A stretch of 64,000 nt of DNA from positions 1 to 64,000 of the forward strand of contig JAJDAT010000001.1 of NCBI GenBank assembly GCA_029261715.1. Direction: 5' to 3'. A model generated the notes under the pieces. That model was given only the letters and a program-made list of their open reading frames with translations. It was not told where the DNA came from and searched no databases. Within the stretch, counting starts at the first letter, position 1. Every line of letters begins with the position of its first letter. Positions 52,422 through 61,886 of this stretch are shown in pieces. The position numbers were made by a program, and so were the translations under genes. This DNA comes from Nitrospinia bacterium. Its GTDB lineage: Bacteria; Nitrospinota; Nitrospinia; Nitrospinales; JAJDAT01.

Positions 52422-54290
52422 TTAAGGATTAGAATTTAAATCGTCTAAAATTTTCATCATGCCTTCAGAGTCATAATTATTCTGACAACCTTGAAAGGTC
52501 TTTATAAAAGCTTTCTCGTGGTCGTTTTTAGGATCTAAGCTGTTTAATAATCTTTCAATTTCCGTAACAGAACACATTTCAGCCGCTTCTTTTAATTTCC
52601 CCATGATATCATGAGGAAAATCTACTTCTGAAAAATTAATTTGAACGGGAACAGAACTAGCTTTATTTTCAGATTCTTTTTCTTCGTATTCAAATTCAAC
52701 TCCAAGTAACTTCTGAGTCGATATATAAACTTGTTCCATACGAAAAGGCTTTTGTAAAATTTCTGTACATCCTAGTTTCTCGTATTGCTCCCGTTCATGC
52801 TTTAAGACAGAGGCCGAAACGACAACAATATTCAATTCATTTACAGGGAATTCTTCCCTTAATTTTTGAATTGCCTCTACACCTCCCATAACAGGCATAC
52901 GAATATCCATAAAAATAATATCGGGTCTATTTAGTCGAAAGCTTTCCAAAGCTTCTTTACCATTTTCTACCTGCATCACTTCTATTCCAACATCCGTCAG
53001 AAACTTTGATAAAAGAGACCTGTTTTCTTCAATATCGTCGGCGACCAGCGCTCTAACTTTTTGTCCTTCTTTTAACCGGAGTACCTCCAAGTTCCTATCC
53101 GTTCTAGCTACAATTTCTTCTTTTGCTGGAGGAAGTGGTAATTTCAAAAAAAACGTCGCGCCGTTCCCTACTTCCGATTCAACGCTTAAGTCCCCTTCCA
53201 TCAATTCTGTTTGCTTTTTACTTATGGCCAAGCCTAAACCAGTCCCTCCCTTTTCATGCCCTTCAGAATCCTGTTGAAAAGCTCGAAAAATTGTATCTTG
53301 CGCTTCCAACGGAAGCCCTTTACCTGTATCTTTTACGGAAAAACAATATTGATCATCTCCTGAGTGTTCTAATTTAAAATGAATTCCTCCGGCATCCGTA
53401 AACTTAACAGCATTTCCTATTAAGTTCGTGAGGATTTGCCGTATTTTTCCTTCGTCTCCATGAACGGGAATGGCACTTTCTAAGCCTTCAACATTTAGAA
53501 AAAGATTTTTCTTTTCACAAGTTACTTGAAACATATCTTTCAAACCATCGACAAGATCGCTTAAATCAAAATCTACGGAGTGCAGCTCCATTCTTCCCGC
53601 TTCAATTTTAGAAATATCTAAAACATCGTTGATCAACGCCAAAAGATTATTTCCACTTTTAGAAATTGTATTTATCGCCTGTTTTTGATCTTCTTCAAGC
53701 CTTTTATCCCGCATCAAGATTTGGGCGTAGCCTAAAATTGCATTCATAGGCGTGCGAATTTCATGGCTCATATTAGCTAGAAAAGAGCTTTTTGCTTGAT
53801 TTGCAAAATCAGCCTCCCTTTTGGCTAATTCCAAATCTTTTTCTATGATTTCTCGTTGTAAAATCTCATCTTGCAATTCTAATTTTTGACGATTTAACTC
53901 TAGAAAAACACTAACTTTACTCATCAAAATTATAGGATCTACAGGTTTGAATAAATAGTCTACGGCTCCGCTTTGATATCCTTCAAATACGTATTTATCT
54001 TCTTTACTGAGAGCGGTGACAAAAATAATTGGGGTGCTTTTGGTATCTTCATTTTCGCGCATGATCGAAGCCACTTCAAAACCATCCATCTCTGGCATTT
54101 GAACATCCAACAATACAAGAGCAAAAGAATGTCGAAGCGTGAGCGAAAGAGCTTCGTTGCCCGATTTAGCGGTATAGATTTCAATGGGCAATTTTTTAAG
54201 CAGTTTCTGCATCACAAAAATATTTTGAGGTATGTCGTCTACCACTAAAATTTTTGGATTTGAGATGGTTTTTAAAAGACTTTCGTTCAT
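52422..54290 (-). CDS. Hybrid kinase: REC-HisKA-HATPase-REC
   Basis: This 622-residue cytoplasmic protein has an N-terminal REC (ILVVDDIPQNIFVMQKLLKK, acceptor Asp in LVLLDVQMPEMDGFEV), a linker helix, HisKA (FLANMSHEIRTPMNAILGYA), HATPase (NLIGNAVKFTDAGG, KDTGKGLPLE, GGTGLGLAISKKQTELM) and a second REC (VRALVADDIEENRSLLSKFL, IIFMDIRMPVMGGVEAI, QKPF). About 90 residues at the C-terminus are unassigned and mostly helical. It is the last gene of the kinase-CheR-CheB operon and lies 19 bp after cheB. It could receive methyl- or phospho-signal from them. Confidence 0.87.
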   Translation of the reverse strand: MNESLLKTISNPKILVVDDIPQNIFVMQKLLKKLPIEIYTAKSGNEALSLTLRHSFALVLLDVQMPEMDGFEVASIMRENEDTKSTPIIFVTALSKEDKYVFEGYQSGAVDYLFKPVDPIILMSKVSVFLELNRQKLELQDEILQREIIEKDLELAKREADFANQAKSSFLANMSHEIRTPMNAILGYAQILMRDKRLEEDQKQAINTISKSGNNLLALINDVLDISKIEAGRMELHSVDFDLSDLVDGLKDMFQVTCEKKNLFLNVEGLESAIPVHGDEGKIRQILTNLIGNAVKFTDAGGIHFKLEHSGDDQYCFSVKDTGKGLPLEAQDTIFRAFQQDSEGHEKGGTGLGLAISKKQTELMEGDLSVESEVGNGATFFLKLPLPPAKEEIVARTDRNLEVLRLKEGQKVRALVADDIEENRSLLSKFLTDVGIEVMQVENGKEALESFRLNRPDIIFMDIRMPVMGGVEAIQKLREEFPVNELNIVVVSASVLKHEREQYEKLGCTEILQKPFRMEQVYISTQKLLGVEFEYEEKESENKASSVPVQINFSEVDFPHDIMGKLKEAAEMCSVTEIERLLNSLDPKNDHEKAFIKTFQGCQNNYDSEGMMKILDDLNSNP

Positions 54291-54309
54291 TTTAAAAATT
54301 AATATATTT

Positions 54310-54879
54310 TTATTCGTTATTAAGCTTTATTAGAAGATCAGCAATCCCCTGCAAAGGCAAAATGTGATCTATTGAAACAGTTTGAATCGCAGATGCAGGC
54401 ATTACCTCTGCGTGTGCCGTAGTTGGATCCTGCGCAATAGTCAAACCACCGTTCTCTTTAATTTTTTTTATACCTAGACTTCCATCTTTATTTGCTCCGG
54501 TTAGTAAGACTCCAATCAAATCATCTCCATACACATCAGCCGCGCTTTGAAATAATGCGTCGATTGAAGGCCGTGACCAATTAATTCTTCCCTCCGAAGA
54601 CAAACTAAGCGTTTTTTCCTCTTCTATAAGTAAATGATAATTAGCCGGAGCAATGTATACACAACCAGCTCTAATACTTTCTTTATCATATGCCTCTTGA
54701 ACGCATAATTTGCTTTTACTATTTAAAAGTTTTGTAAGAAAGCCATCCTCTTTTTCATGCATGTGTTGAGCTATTATTACCGGTATCAAAAATTCTTTTG
54801 GAAATTGAGGAATGATCAGAGTTAGAGCTTCCAATCCTCCCGCCGAGACGCCTATTACAATCGCTTCATACTTCGGCAT
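54310..54879 (-). CDS. CheB-like protein-glutamate methylesterase (no REC domain)
   Basis: This 189-residue protein is the catalytic domain only. It shows AIVIGVSAGGLEALTLIIPQ (catalytic Ser12), IIAQHMHEKEDGFLTKLLNS (His39), VYIAPANYHLLIEEE and GVLLTGANKDGSLGIKKIKE (the catalytic Asp, about residue 130). CheB removes methyl groups from glutamates of receptors or partner kinases. Without a REC domain it must be regulated by another protein, probably the adjacent kinases. It overlaps the cheR-like gene by 14 bp. Confidence 0.88.
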   Translation of the reverse strand: MPKYEAIVIGVSAGGLEALTLIIPQFPKEFLIPVIIAQHMHEKEDGFLTKLLNSKSKLCVQEAYDKESIRAGCVYIAPANYHLLIEEEKTLSLSSEGRINWSRPSIDALFQSAADVYGDDLIGVLLTGANKDGSLGIKKIKENGGLTIAQDPTTAHAEVMPASAIQTVSIDHILPLQGIADLLIKLNNE

Positions 54880-55720
54880 AAGATAAACCAGACTCTTTTT
54901 GATAAATCCTTTCTTTGTTCATAATCAACTTAAATTTGGAATGAATCCCCGAAAACTCCAATGTTTCCTTTGCGCCTAAACAAAGAAATCCATCACGAAT
55001 CAAACTGTCGTTAAACAGAGAAAAAATACGCTCTTGAAGTTCCTTATTAAAATAAATAATCACGTTTCTGCAAATGATTAAATGCATTTCTCCGAAAACG
55101 CCATCGGTAACTAAATTATGATGAGTAAAAGTTATATTCTCTTTTAGGAAATCATAAAACTTTGCCGACTTGTATTTAGCGACATAATAATCAGAAAGTT
55201 TTTTCTTACCACCGCTGTCAACATAGTTAGTCTCATAACTCAAAACATCCTCTAAATTAAACAAACCATTTCCAGCTGTTTCAAGAGAATGAAAGTTATA
55301 ATCCGTTGCATAAATTTGGACCTTTGATAAAAACCCCTCTTCATGTAGCAAAATAGCCATAGAGTAGACCTCTTCTCCAGTAGCGCATCCCGCGTGCCAT
55401 ATTTTTACAAATGGATAAGTCTTTAATATCCCAATAATATTTTTTCGAAGCGCTAAAAAAAACTCAGAGTCGCGAAACATCTCCGTCACAGTGACAGACA
55501 TTTCAATTAAGAAACGGTCGAAAAACTCAGGATCGTACAAAACTTTTTCAATCAATTCAGAAATATGGTCAACTTCCGCATTTTCGACCATATTGATAAT
55601 TCGTCTTTTTAAAGAAGCGCGAGCATAGTTTCGGAAATCGTATCCATAACGACTGTTAATTGCCTCCAAGAGGAGATCTATTTCAATTTTTTCAATTTCA
55701 CTCTTATTCGATTTTGGCAT
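54866..55720 (-). CDS. CheR-like protein-glutamate methyltransferase
   Basis: This 284-residue protein has the CheR N-terminal helical domain (LLEAINSRYGYDFRNYARAS, LKRRIINMVEN) and the SAM-binding domain: VKIWHAGCATGEEVYSMAIL, VQIYATDYNFHSLETAGNGL, then NLVTDGVFGEMHLIICRNVI with IYFNKELQERIFSLF. It uses SAM to methylate glutamate residues. With the CheB-like enzyme and the PAS-GAF kinase, it forms the non-chemotaxis kinase-CheR-CheB type module. It overlaps the kinase gene by 17 bp. Confidence 0.9.
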   Translation of the reverse strand: MPKSNKSEIEKIEIDLLLEAINSRYGYDFRNYARASLKRRIINMVENAEVDHISELIEKVLYDPEFFDRFLIEMSVTVTEMFRDSEFFLALRKNIIGILKTYPFVKIWHAGCATGEEVYSMAILLHEEGFLSKVQIYATDYNFHSLETAGNGLFNLEDVLSYETNYVDSGGKKKLSDYYVAKYKSAKFYDFLKENITFTHHNLVTDGVFGEMHLIICRNVIIYFNKELQERIFSLFNDSLIRDGFLCLGAKETLEFSGIHSKFKLIMNKERIYQKESGLSYAEV

Positions 55721-58700
55721 ATAACCAGACTTTTAAAAGTGATATAAGTTTTTCTGTATCAATGGGCTTTGGCATATAATCATTCGCGCCTACGCTTAAG
55801 CATTTTTCGCGATCATCCTTCATTGCTTTAGCAGTTAAAGCAATCACCGGCAACTCTTTATATTTCTCAATAGTTCTAATTTTTTTAATAGCCTCATAAC
55901 CATCCATAACAGGCATCATCAGATCCATTAAGACTAGATCTATACTTTTTTCTTTTTCTAATTTTTCTAAAGCCAATTGTCCGTTATCTGCCAAAATCAC
56001 TTTCAAATCATATTTCTTTAAAACTTTTGAAAGGGCAAACGTATTTCTCATATCATCGTCGACCAATAGGACAGTTTTACCTTCTAAACTCAGATTTTTT
56101 TTTGTCGCCACCTGTAATTTCTTTTTCTGCTCCATTGGCAAAGAAGATTCTACGGAATGCAAAAATAAATTGGTTTCAGTAACTAAGCGGTCTGAAGAAT
56201 GAATTCCTTTAATAACCACGCTACTTGCGTAATTCATCAGTTCTTTATTCTCTTCGGTTGTAAGATCCTTAGCGGTATAAACAATCACAGGCGGTTTAAT
56301 AATAGATTGATCCGCTTCAATTTTTCTTAATAAATCCAAGCCATTCATATCCGTCAAACCCAAGTCAAGAACCATACAATTGTATTTTTTTTCTTTAAGC
56401 AGTTCACAAGCTTTTTCTCCCGAACTCACCGCAATAGTGGCAACACCTTTTTTTTCTAAAAGTTTTTTAATTACCTTTTGACTATTTTGTTCGTCTTCTA
56501 CAATTAAAATTTCTTTTATTGTATTTTTTACCGATAACTCAATTTGAGCAAAAACCTCTTGCAGTTGATCCAAACCAACAGGTTTAGCAAGAAAATCTAA
56601 AGCGCCTTTTTTTATGGAAGCTTCTTTTGCTTCTCTACCAGAAATAACATGTACTGGAATATTTTTAGTTATACGATTTTGCTGTAATCGATCTAGAACC
56701 TCTAAACCATCCATGTCTGGCAACCCCAAATCCAAAATTATAGCATTTGGCTTTTTATCAAAGGCGAGTTCCAGTCCACTCTGAGCATCTTTAGCGATTA
56801 ATTTCTTAAATCCTCGTTTAGTAGAAAGTTTTGATATTATGTCAACGAATTTAGGGTCGTCCTCAATAATCAAAATAGTTTTATCGCCTGGGCAAATTGT
56901 AGCCCTGTCGTCCAAACTATTTTCATCTTTAAAAATAATGGCAGGTTTTATTTCAACGCCTCCATTATTGGAAACCCTAGAGTTTTCAGCTATTTTTTTT
57001 CCAATCGCTAGAGGCAAATACAAAGTAAAGACACTTCCCTCTCCTTCTTTACTTGTAACTTGGATCTCCCCTCCCATAAGCCGAGCAAGCCTTTGAGATA
57101 TTGTTAGTCCCAATCCAGTTCCACCATAATTTCTATTCGTAGAACCATCAGCTTGCTGAAAAGCTTCAAAAATAGCTTTTTGCTTTTCTTTAGGAATTCC
57201 AATCCCCGAATCTATTACTGAAAATGCGACAACCTCTCCCGTTAAATTCTCATTTAGATAGCCTTGAGCAGGGTCAGCAAGAAAAATCTTCAAACTCACA
57301 GAACCATCTCTGGTAAACTTCATCGCGTTGGAAAGGAAATTTTTTAAAACCTGTTGTACTCTTTGTCCATCAGTCAAAATAACCAAAGGTAAACCTGAAG
57401 CAACTTCAACAACATATTTCAAACCATTTTTTTCAGCCACATGACTAAATTGAGTTTTCATCGATTGTGCAACGGCTTCCAAACTCACATCTTCCTTTAT
57501 AACGTCCAATTTACCCGCTTCTACTTTAGAAAGGTCCAAAATATCATTGATGAGCGTGAGCAATTCATTACCGCCGTTATATATGATTTCCGCTTCCTCA
57601 ATTTGATCCTCTGTTAAATTACCATCGGTATTATCTGCGAAATTTTTTGCAAGAATTAATAAACTATTTAAAGGCGTGCGCAATTCATGCGACATATTGG
57701 CCAAAAATTCTGATTTATATTTACTTGCTTGCTCAACATTTTTTGCTTTCTCTTCAACTTCTTTTTTAGATTCTTCAACTAGTTTATTTTTTTCTTCAAT
57801 TTCATTTTTTTGTAAATTAAGAAATTTAGTTTTTTCTTCCAACTCTTCATTGGTGGCCCTAAGTTCTTCTTGTTCATTTTTAAGCTCTTCTTGCGACTCT
57901 CTAAGGATTTTAGCTTGTTCCTCCATTTCTTCGTTTATCGCTTTAAGCTCGTTGGACTGATTTTCCAAAACTTCAGACTTAGTTTTGGCGTCTACCAAAA
58001 GTTCTTCAGTTTTAAGGTTGCTTTCAATCGTTTTAATTATGACGCCAACACCTTGCGCAACTTGCTCCATAAGTTCTCTATGAGATAAAGAAAATTCCTC
58101 TAGTGACGCTAATTCCAAAACCGCCAATAGCGCTCCATCGAAGGTAATTGGCAAAACGATAATGTTTTTTGGCGGCGCTTCCCCAAGGCCAGAATTGATA
58201 GTGATATAACTCTCTGGGACTTTTGTTAGCAAAATTGTCTTGCGTTCAAACGCACATTGCCCAACCAAACCTTCTCGCGCCTTAAAACGATCAGAAAAGT
58301 TTTGTCGTTTTGTGTAAGCGTGCGAACCGGTAAGAACCAACTCTGATCCGGCTTCATTAACCTCTTTTAGAAAAAAGGCGCCTACTTGCGCTCCAACCAA
58401 TGGCGCTAACGTATCTAAAATAACGTTAGCAAATTCTTGCATTTGTTTTATGCCTTGGAGTTTTTTGGTAATAATTCCATAATTTGTTTTGAGCCAATCG
58501 TTTCTTGTATTAGTAACAACTTTATCCGTAATATCTGCGGCAAACTTAACAATTTTATAAGGCTTCCCGTTCAAGTCCATAATCGGGTTGTAAGTGGCTT
58601 GAATCCAAATCTCTTTCCCTCCATTACCAATTCTCTTGTATTCCCCGGTATCGAATTCGCCACGATTGAGTTTCGCCCAAAAGGAGCGGTATTCATCACT

Positions 58701-59702
58701 GTTCGCATAAGATTCTTCGCAAAATGTTCTGTGATGCACTCCTTTAACTTCATCCAGAGTGTAACCCAATGAGTCTAAGAAATTTTCATTAGCGGTGATG
58801 ATAGTCCCGTCCATTTCAAACTCCATCACTCCCTGAGACTTATCAATCGCGTCGATTTTTCCTTGGGATTCCACGTTCTTCAGTTTTTGTTCGGTAACAT
58901 CAGTTGAGAATTTAACAATTTTAAAAGGCTTCCCATTCAAGTCCATAATTGGGTTGTAGGTTGCTTGAATCCAAACCTCTTTACCATCCTTGCCAATTCT
59001 CTTATATTCCCCAGTATCGAATTCGCCTCGATTCAGCTTCGCCCAAAAGGCGAGGTATTCACCGCTGTTGGCATAAGATTCTTCGCAAAAAACTCTGTGA
59101 TGCACTCCTTTAACTTCATCCAGGGTATAACCTAAGGGATTCAGAAAATTTTCATTTGCGATGATGATAGTCCCGTCCATCGCAAACTCAATCACTCCCT
59201 GAGACTTATCAATCGCGTCGATTTTTCCTTGGGATTCTACGTTCTTCAGTTTTTGTTCGGTAACATCAGTTGAGAATTTAACAATTTTGTAGAGCTTCCC
59301 GTTTAAATCCATAATCGGGTTATAGGTGGCTTGAATCCAAACCTCTTTTCCGCCCTTGCCAATTCTCTTGTATTCCCCGGTATCAAATTCACCACGGTTG
59401 AGTTTCGCCCAAAAGGAGCGGTATTCATCACTGTTCGCATAAGAGTCTTCGCAAAAAGCGCTGTGATGCACTCCCTTCACTTCATCGAGGGTATAACCTA
59501 AGGGATTCAGAAAATTTTCATTTGCGGTGATGATAGTCCCGTCCATCGCAAACTCAATCACTCCCTGGGACTTACCGATGGCGTTGATTACGCTTTCCAA
59601 TTCAGCTTGTTTATTAGTATTATCCCAATCGCTGTTATCTTTATTTCTAAACCACCGAAACAGATTGAAACCAGATTTAATGTTTTCTGCATCCTGTGTC
59701 AT
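55704..59702 (-). CDS. Giant hybrid kinase: PAS3-GAF-HisKA-HATPase-REC3
   Basis: This 1332-residue soluble protein starts at ATG 59702 with AAAGGG 6 nt upstream. Its N-terminus has three nearly identical PAS domains in tandem (unit 122 residues, starting near residues 38, 160 and 282: KSQGVIEFAMDGTIITANEN, FWAKLNRGEFDTGEYKRIG). A GAF domain follows (MQEFANVILDTLAPLVGAQV), then a long coiled coil, HisKA ([20 protein letters not shown]) and HATPase ([34 protein letters not shown]). Three REC domains close the protein, with Asp in AIILDLGLPDMDGLEV, CMVLDLGLTDMNGLDL and LVLMDLMMPVMDGYEA. It heads the operon with CheR and CheB, which probably tune its PAS or coiled-coil input. Confidence 0.92.
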   Translation of the reverse strand: MTQDAENIKSGFNLFRWFRNKDNSDWDNTNKQAELESVINAIGKSQGVIEFAMDGTIITANENFLNPLGYTLDEVKGVHHSAFCEDSYANSDEYRSFWAKLNRGEFDTGEYKRIGKGGKEVWIQATYNPIMDLNGKLYKIVKFSTDVTEQKLKNVESQGKIDAIDKSQGVIEFAMDGTIIIANENFLNPLGYTLDEVKGVHHRVFCEESYANSGEYLAFWAKLNRGEFDTGEYKRIGKDGKEVWIQATYNPIMDLNGKPFKIVKFSTDVTEQKLKNVESQGKIDAIDKSQGVMEFEMDGTIITANENFLDSLGYTLDEVKGVHHRTFCEESYANSDEYRSFWAKLNRGEFDTGEYKRIGNGGKEIWIQATYNPIMDLNGKPYKIVKFAADITDKVVTNTRNDWLKTNYGIITKKLQGIKQMQEFANVILDTLAPLVGAQVGAFFLKEVNEAGSELVLTGSHAYTKRQNFSDRFKAREGLVGQCAFERKTILLTKVPESYITINSGLGEAPPKNIIVLPITFDGALLAVLELASLEEFSLSHRELMEQVAQGVGVIIKTIESNLKTEELLVDAKTKSEVLENQSNELKAINEEMEEQAKILRESQEELKNEQEELRATNEELEEKTKFLNLQKNEIEEKNKLVEESKKEVEEKAKNVEQASKYKSEFLANMSHELRTPLNSLLILAKNFADNTDGNLTEDQIEEAEIIYNGGNELLTLINDILDLSKVEAGKLDVIKEDVSLEAVAQSMKTQFSHVAEKNGLKYVVEVASGLPLVILTDGQRVQQVLKNFLSNAMKFTRDGSVSLKIFLADPAQGYLNENLTGEVVAFSVIDSGIGIPKEKQKAIFEAFQQADGSTNRNYGGTGLGLTISQRLARLMGGEIQVTSKEGEGSVFTLYLPLAIGKKIAENSRVSNNGGVEIKPAIIFKDENSLDDRATICPGDKTILIIEDDPKFVDIISKLSTKRGFKKLIAKDAQSGLELAFDKKPNAIILDLGLPDMDGLEVLDRLQQNRITKNIPVHVISGREAKEASIKKGALDFLAKPVGLDQLQEVFAQIELSVKNTIKEILIVEDEQNSQKVIKKLLEKKGVATIAVSSGEKACELLKEKKYNCMVLDLGLTDMNGLDLLRKIEADQSIIKPPVIVYTAKDLTTEENKELMNYASSVVIKGIHSSDRLVTETNLFLHSVESSLPMEQKKKLQVATKKNLSLEGKTVLLVDDDMRNTFALSKVLKKYDLKVILADNGQLALEKLEKEKSIDLVLMDLMMPVMDGYEAIKKIRTIEKYKELPVIALTAKAMKDDREKCLSVGANDYMPKPIDTEKLISLLKVWLYAKIE
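58494..59591 (-). repeat. Three tandem 366-bp repeats encoding PAS domains
   Basis: A 366-bp unit occurs three times in series inside the giant kinase gene, for example TCCATAAT and GGGTTGTA at 58576, 58942 and 59308. The units are nearly identical over most of their length; the third (C-terminal) copy diverges most at its end. This indicates recent duplication. Confidence 0.85.
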
Positions 59703-59847
59703 GTTTTTCCCTTTAAAAAAACAAAGAAATACTAGGCGCTAATATTGAGGTAATGTTCATTTTAATTCTCAACATTAATCTATCCATAAAAATTGGTTAC
59801 AATCCAAATTTAAAAATAAGACAACCTTATCTAAATCCACAACATCC

Positions 59848-59879
59848 AATTTGATAAAATAATATTATCTTATCAAATT
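59848..59879. repeat. Inverted repeat upstream of the giant kinase
   Basis: AATTTGATAA and TTATCAAATT form 10-bp perfect arms separated by 12 nt, about 146 bp upstream of the kinase start. It could be an operator or a hairpin. The rest of the 59703-60096 interval is AT-rich and non-coding. Confidence 0.45.
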
Positions 59880-60096
59880 AAACATTTACAACAAATGAAA
59901 TTTTAATAAATTCCAAACAAACATGCGCTCAAAGTAACAAACAGGATCATTATATCAAGTTTTTTTTCGGAATACTTGACTTCTCAGGCCATTGAGAAGA
60001 TGAAAGTTAAAGGAGATTTAGGACTGAAACCCAAAACTCCATTAACAATTAGGAAGGACTTTAAAAATTAGTTTTTTATAACTCGCAAATATCTGA

Positions 60097-61077
60097 TTAT
60101 GGAGAAAGCTCTTTATATACATTAGGGATGTTTACTCCAGAATGAACCCAACCCCAAAGAGCGTAACCTTGAAACTTTTTCATCGTTATACTTTTCTGGG
60201 CTTGCTCAACCGTCATTCCCTCTTTGATTGCGTTTTTTACTCGTTTCTGTAAAACCTCCAGATAATTAATTATGAAATCAATATCCTTTGGCTTAACTGG
60301 TACTCCATGACCCGGAACCACGGTAGCGTCATCTGGTAAAAAATTACGGATCTTTTTCATAGTAACTAGAACTTCTTCATGCTTACCATCCAACAACCAG
60401 GGCAACGCTGGAGGTTGCGCCACCATAGGATTCCCGGTCCAGAAAACTTTATCCTCCGGACCCCATACAAATAAATCGCCTTCGGTTTGAGCAAAACCCA
60501 AATGCATGATTTCAACTTTTTTATTTCCAAGATCGATCGTCTTTTTACTATCAACAACGATGTCGGCCGTTCTTGCAATCACATCCTCAATTCCTCTATT
60601 GGAACCAAAGTATTGAGTCATAAACTTTTTATCAGCTTCAAACTTATCTTTATTATCCATAAACGCTTTGGTCTTACTGTGCTGAATGATCTTGGTCGTT
60701 TTTGGAAACACATAATTCCCATAAGCATGATCGCCATGGTAACTGGTGTTCACAACATAAAGGATAGGTTTGTCTGTAACCTTCTTCACAAAACCTATAA
60801 CTTGTTCCGCCAGTCGTTTATTAACCATCGACTCGACTACCAGAACTCCATTGTCCCCTACTATAAATCCTCCCGATGTCGCCACCGGGTACCCCTTAGA
60901 ATTTTTCTCTTTAGCGTCGGTGGGATATAACGCATAAATGCCGCCGCTTAATTTCTCAAGTTCAAGTTGAACCGAACCAGCGTCCCAAACTAAATTTTCT
61001 TTTTTTTCATTGGCGCCTACTAATCCAGCGCAATAAAACAAGACTGTAAAAACTACTACCGAAAAAACCTTTTTCAT
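60097..61077 (-). CDS. Secreted MBL-fold protein with degenerate zinc site
   Basis: This 326-residue protein has a signal peptide (VFSVVVFTVLFYCAGLVGAN). The metallo-beta-lactamase fold is clear (GGIYALYPT, GGFIVGDNGVLVVESMVNKR, VLYVVNTSYHGDHAYGNYVF-type motif, VVPGHGVPV). The usual HxHxDH reads SYHGDH, the third Zn1 His position reads QTEGD instead of HTxGD, and the bridging Asp (TGD) reads TGNPM. It is related to SoxH/quinoprotein-relay MBL proteins of the periplasm. Activity on a metal-dependent substrate is doubtful or would need one zinc only. An AAGGAA ribosome-binding site precedes the ATG. Confidence 0.8.
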   Translation of the reverse strand: MKKVFSVVVFTVLFYCAGLVGANEKKENLVWDAGSVQLELEKLSGGIYALYPTDAKEKNSKGYPVATSGGFIVGDNGVLVVESMVNKRLAEQVIGFVKKVTDKPILYVVNTSYHGDHAYGNYVFPKTTKIIQHSKTKAFMDNKDKFEADKKFMTQYFGSNRGIEDVIARTADIVVDSKKTIDLGNKKVEIMHLGFAQTEGDLFVWGPEDKVFWTGNPMVAQPPALPWLLDGKHEEVLVTMKKIRNFLPDDATVVPGHGVPVKPKDIDFIINYLEVLQKRVKNAIKEGMTVEQAQKSITMKKFQGYALWGWVHSGVNIPNVYKELSP

Positions 61078-61293
61078 CTTGAAGTTCCTTTACTCTTTAA
61101 GTGTCCAGTTATCTCAATTGACTTTGAGTTTGACGAAGTCTTATAAGAATGTACTTTAATTTAAAATCGTTCAAGTAGTTACCTTTTTGTAACGCATAAG
61201 TTTGCGCTCTCACCCCTATTTAGTTTCTTAGAAAAATAGATGTAGTATTAATCAAAAAACAAACCTCACCCCCAATAAAAGGATAAAAAGACC

Positions 61294-61322
61294 TTGACAT
61301 CTTTAATTAAAAACACTAAACT
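61294..61322 (+). promoter_or_regulatory. Sigma-70-type promoter of the globin pair
   Basis: TTGACA (61294-61299), a 17-bp spacer and TAAACT (61317-61322) lie about 69 bp before the truncated-haemoglobin ATG. It is one of the best -35/-10 matches in the window. Confidence 0.6.
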
Positions 61323-61390
61323 CAAACCAATTAAAGATAAGATTATCTTTTTATCATTAATCTGCATTTTAAACGCTGTGGGGGTAGAAA

Positions 61391-61822
61391 ATGAAGGCTC
61401 TAGATATCACTTCTGAAACTCAGCTTACTGATATTAAAACTGAAGATAGCATTAAATTAATGGTAAATGCCTTTTATGACAATGTTCGACAAGATGAAAT
61501 TCTCGAACCTATTTTTTCAAAATTAATTAACGATTGGGAAGCCCACTTACCTATCATGTACCAATTTTGGGAAAAACTTCTATTCGGCAAAGACAGCTAT
61601 AAAAGGAATCCGTTCCAAAAACATGTAAACTTACCAGTAAGTAAAGAACATTTCACGCGCTGGGTCGAGCTGTTCACGTACACCATTGATAAAAACTTTT
61701 CAGGACCAAAAGCTGATGAAGCTAAAAGGCTTGCGACCAATATCGCTAATTCTTTTCAAGAAAGAATGGGATTAACTCCAGAAGGAGTTACATATATCCC
61801 TCAACGCTATTCTCGGAATTGA
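61391..61822 (+). CDS. Group III truncated haemoglobin
   Basis: This 143-residue protein fits the truncated globin family, group III: LMVNAFYDNVRQDEILEPIF at the B helix, WEAHLPIMYQFWEKLLFGKD, then KEHFTRWVELFTYTIDKNFS with the proximal His of the F helix (in KEHF) and the W/F ligand pocket. Group III proteins bind O2 and NO and are linked to NO detoxification or nitrogen-oxide stress in the cytoplasm. It lies 64 bp upstream of the globin-PsiE fusion gene, on the same strand. Confidence 0.85.
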   Translation: MKALDITSETQLTDIKTEDSIKLMVNAFYDNVRQDEILEPIFSKLINDWEAHLPIMYQFWEKLLFGKDSYKRNPFQKHVNLPVSKEHFTRWVELFTYTIDKNFSGPKADEAKRLATNIANSFQERMGLTPEGVTYIPQRYSRN

Positions 61823-61886
61823 TTAAAGTTAAAGGACCTATTACAATACGGCTTTAAAACTTCGACGAAAAGGTAAGACCTACTTC

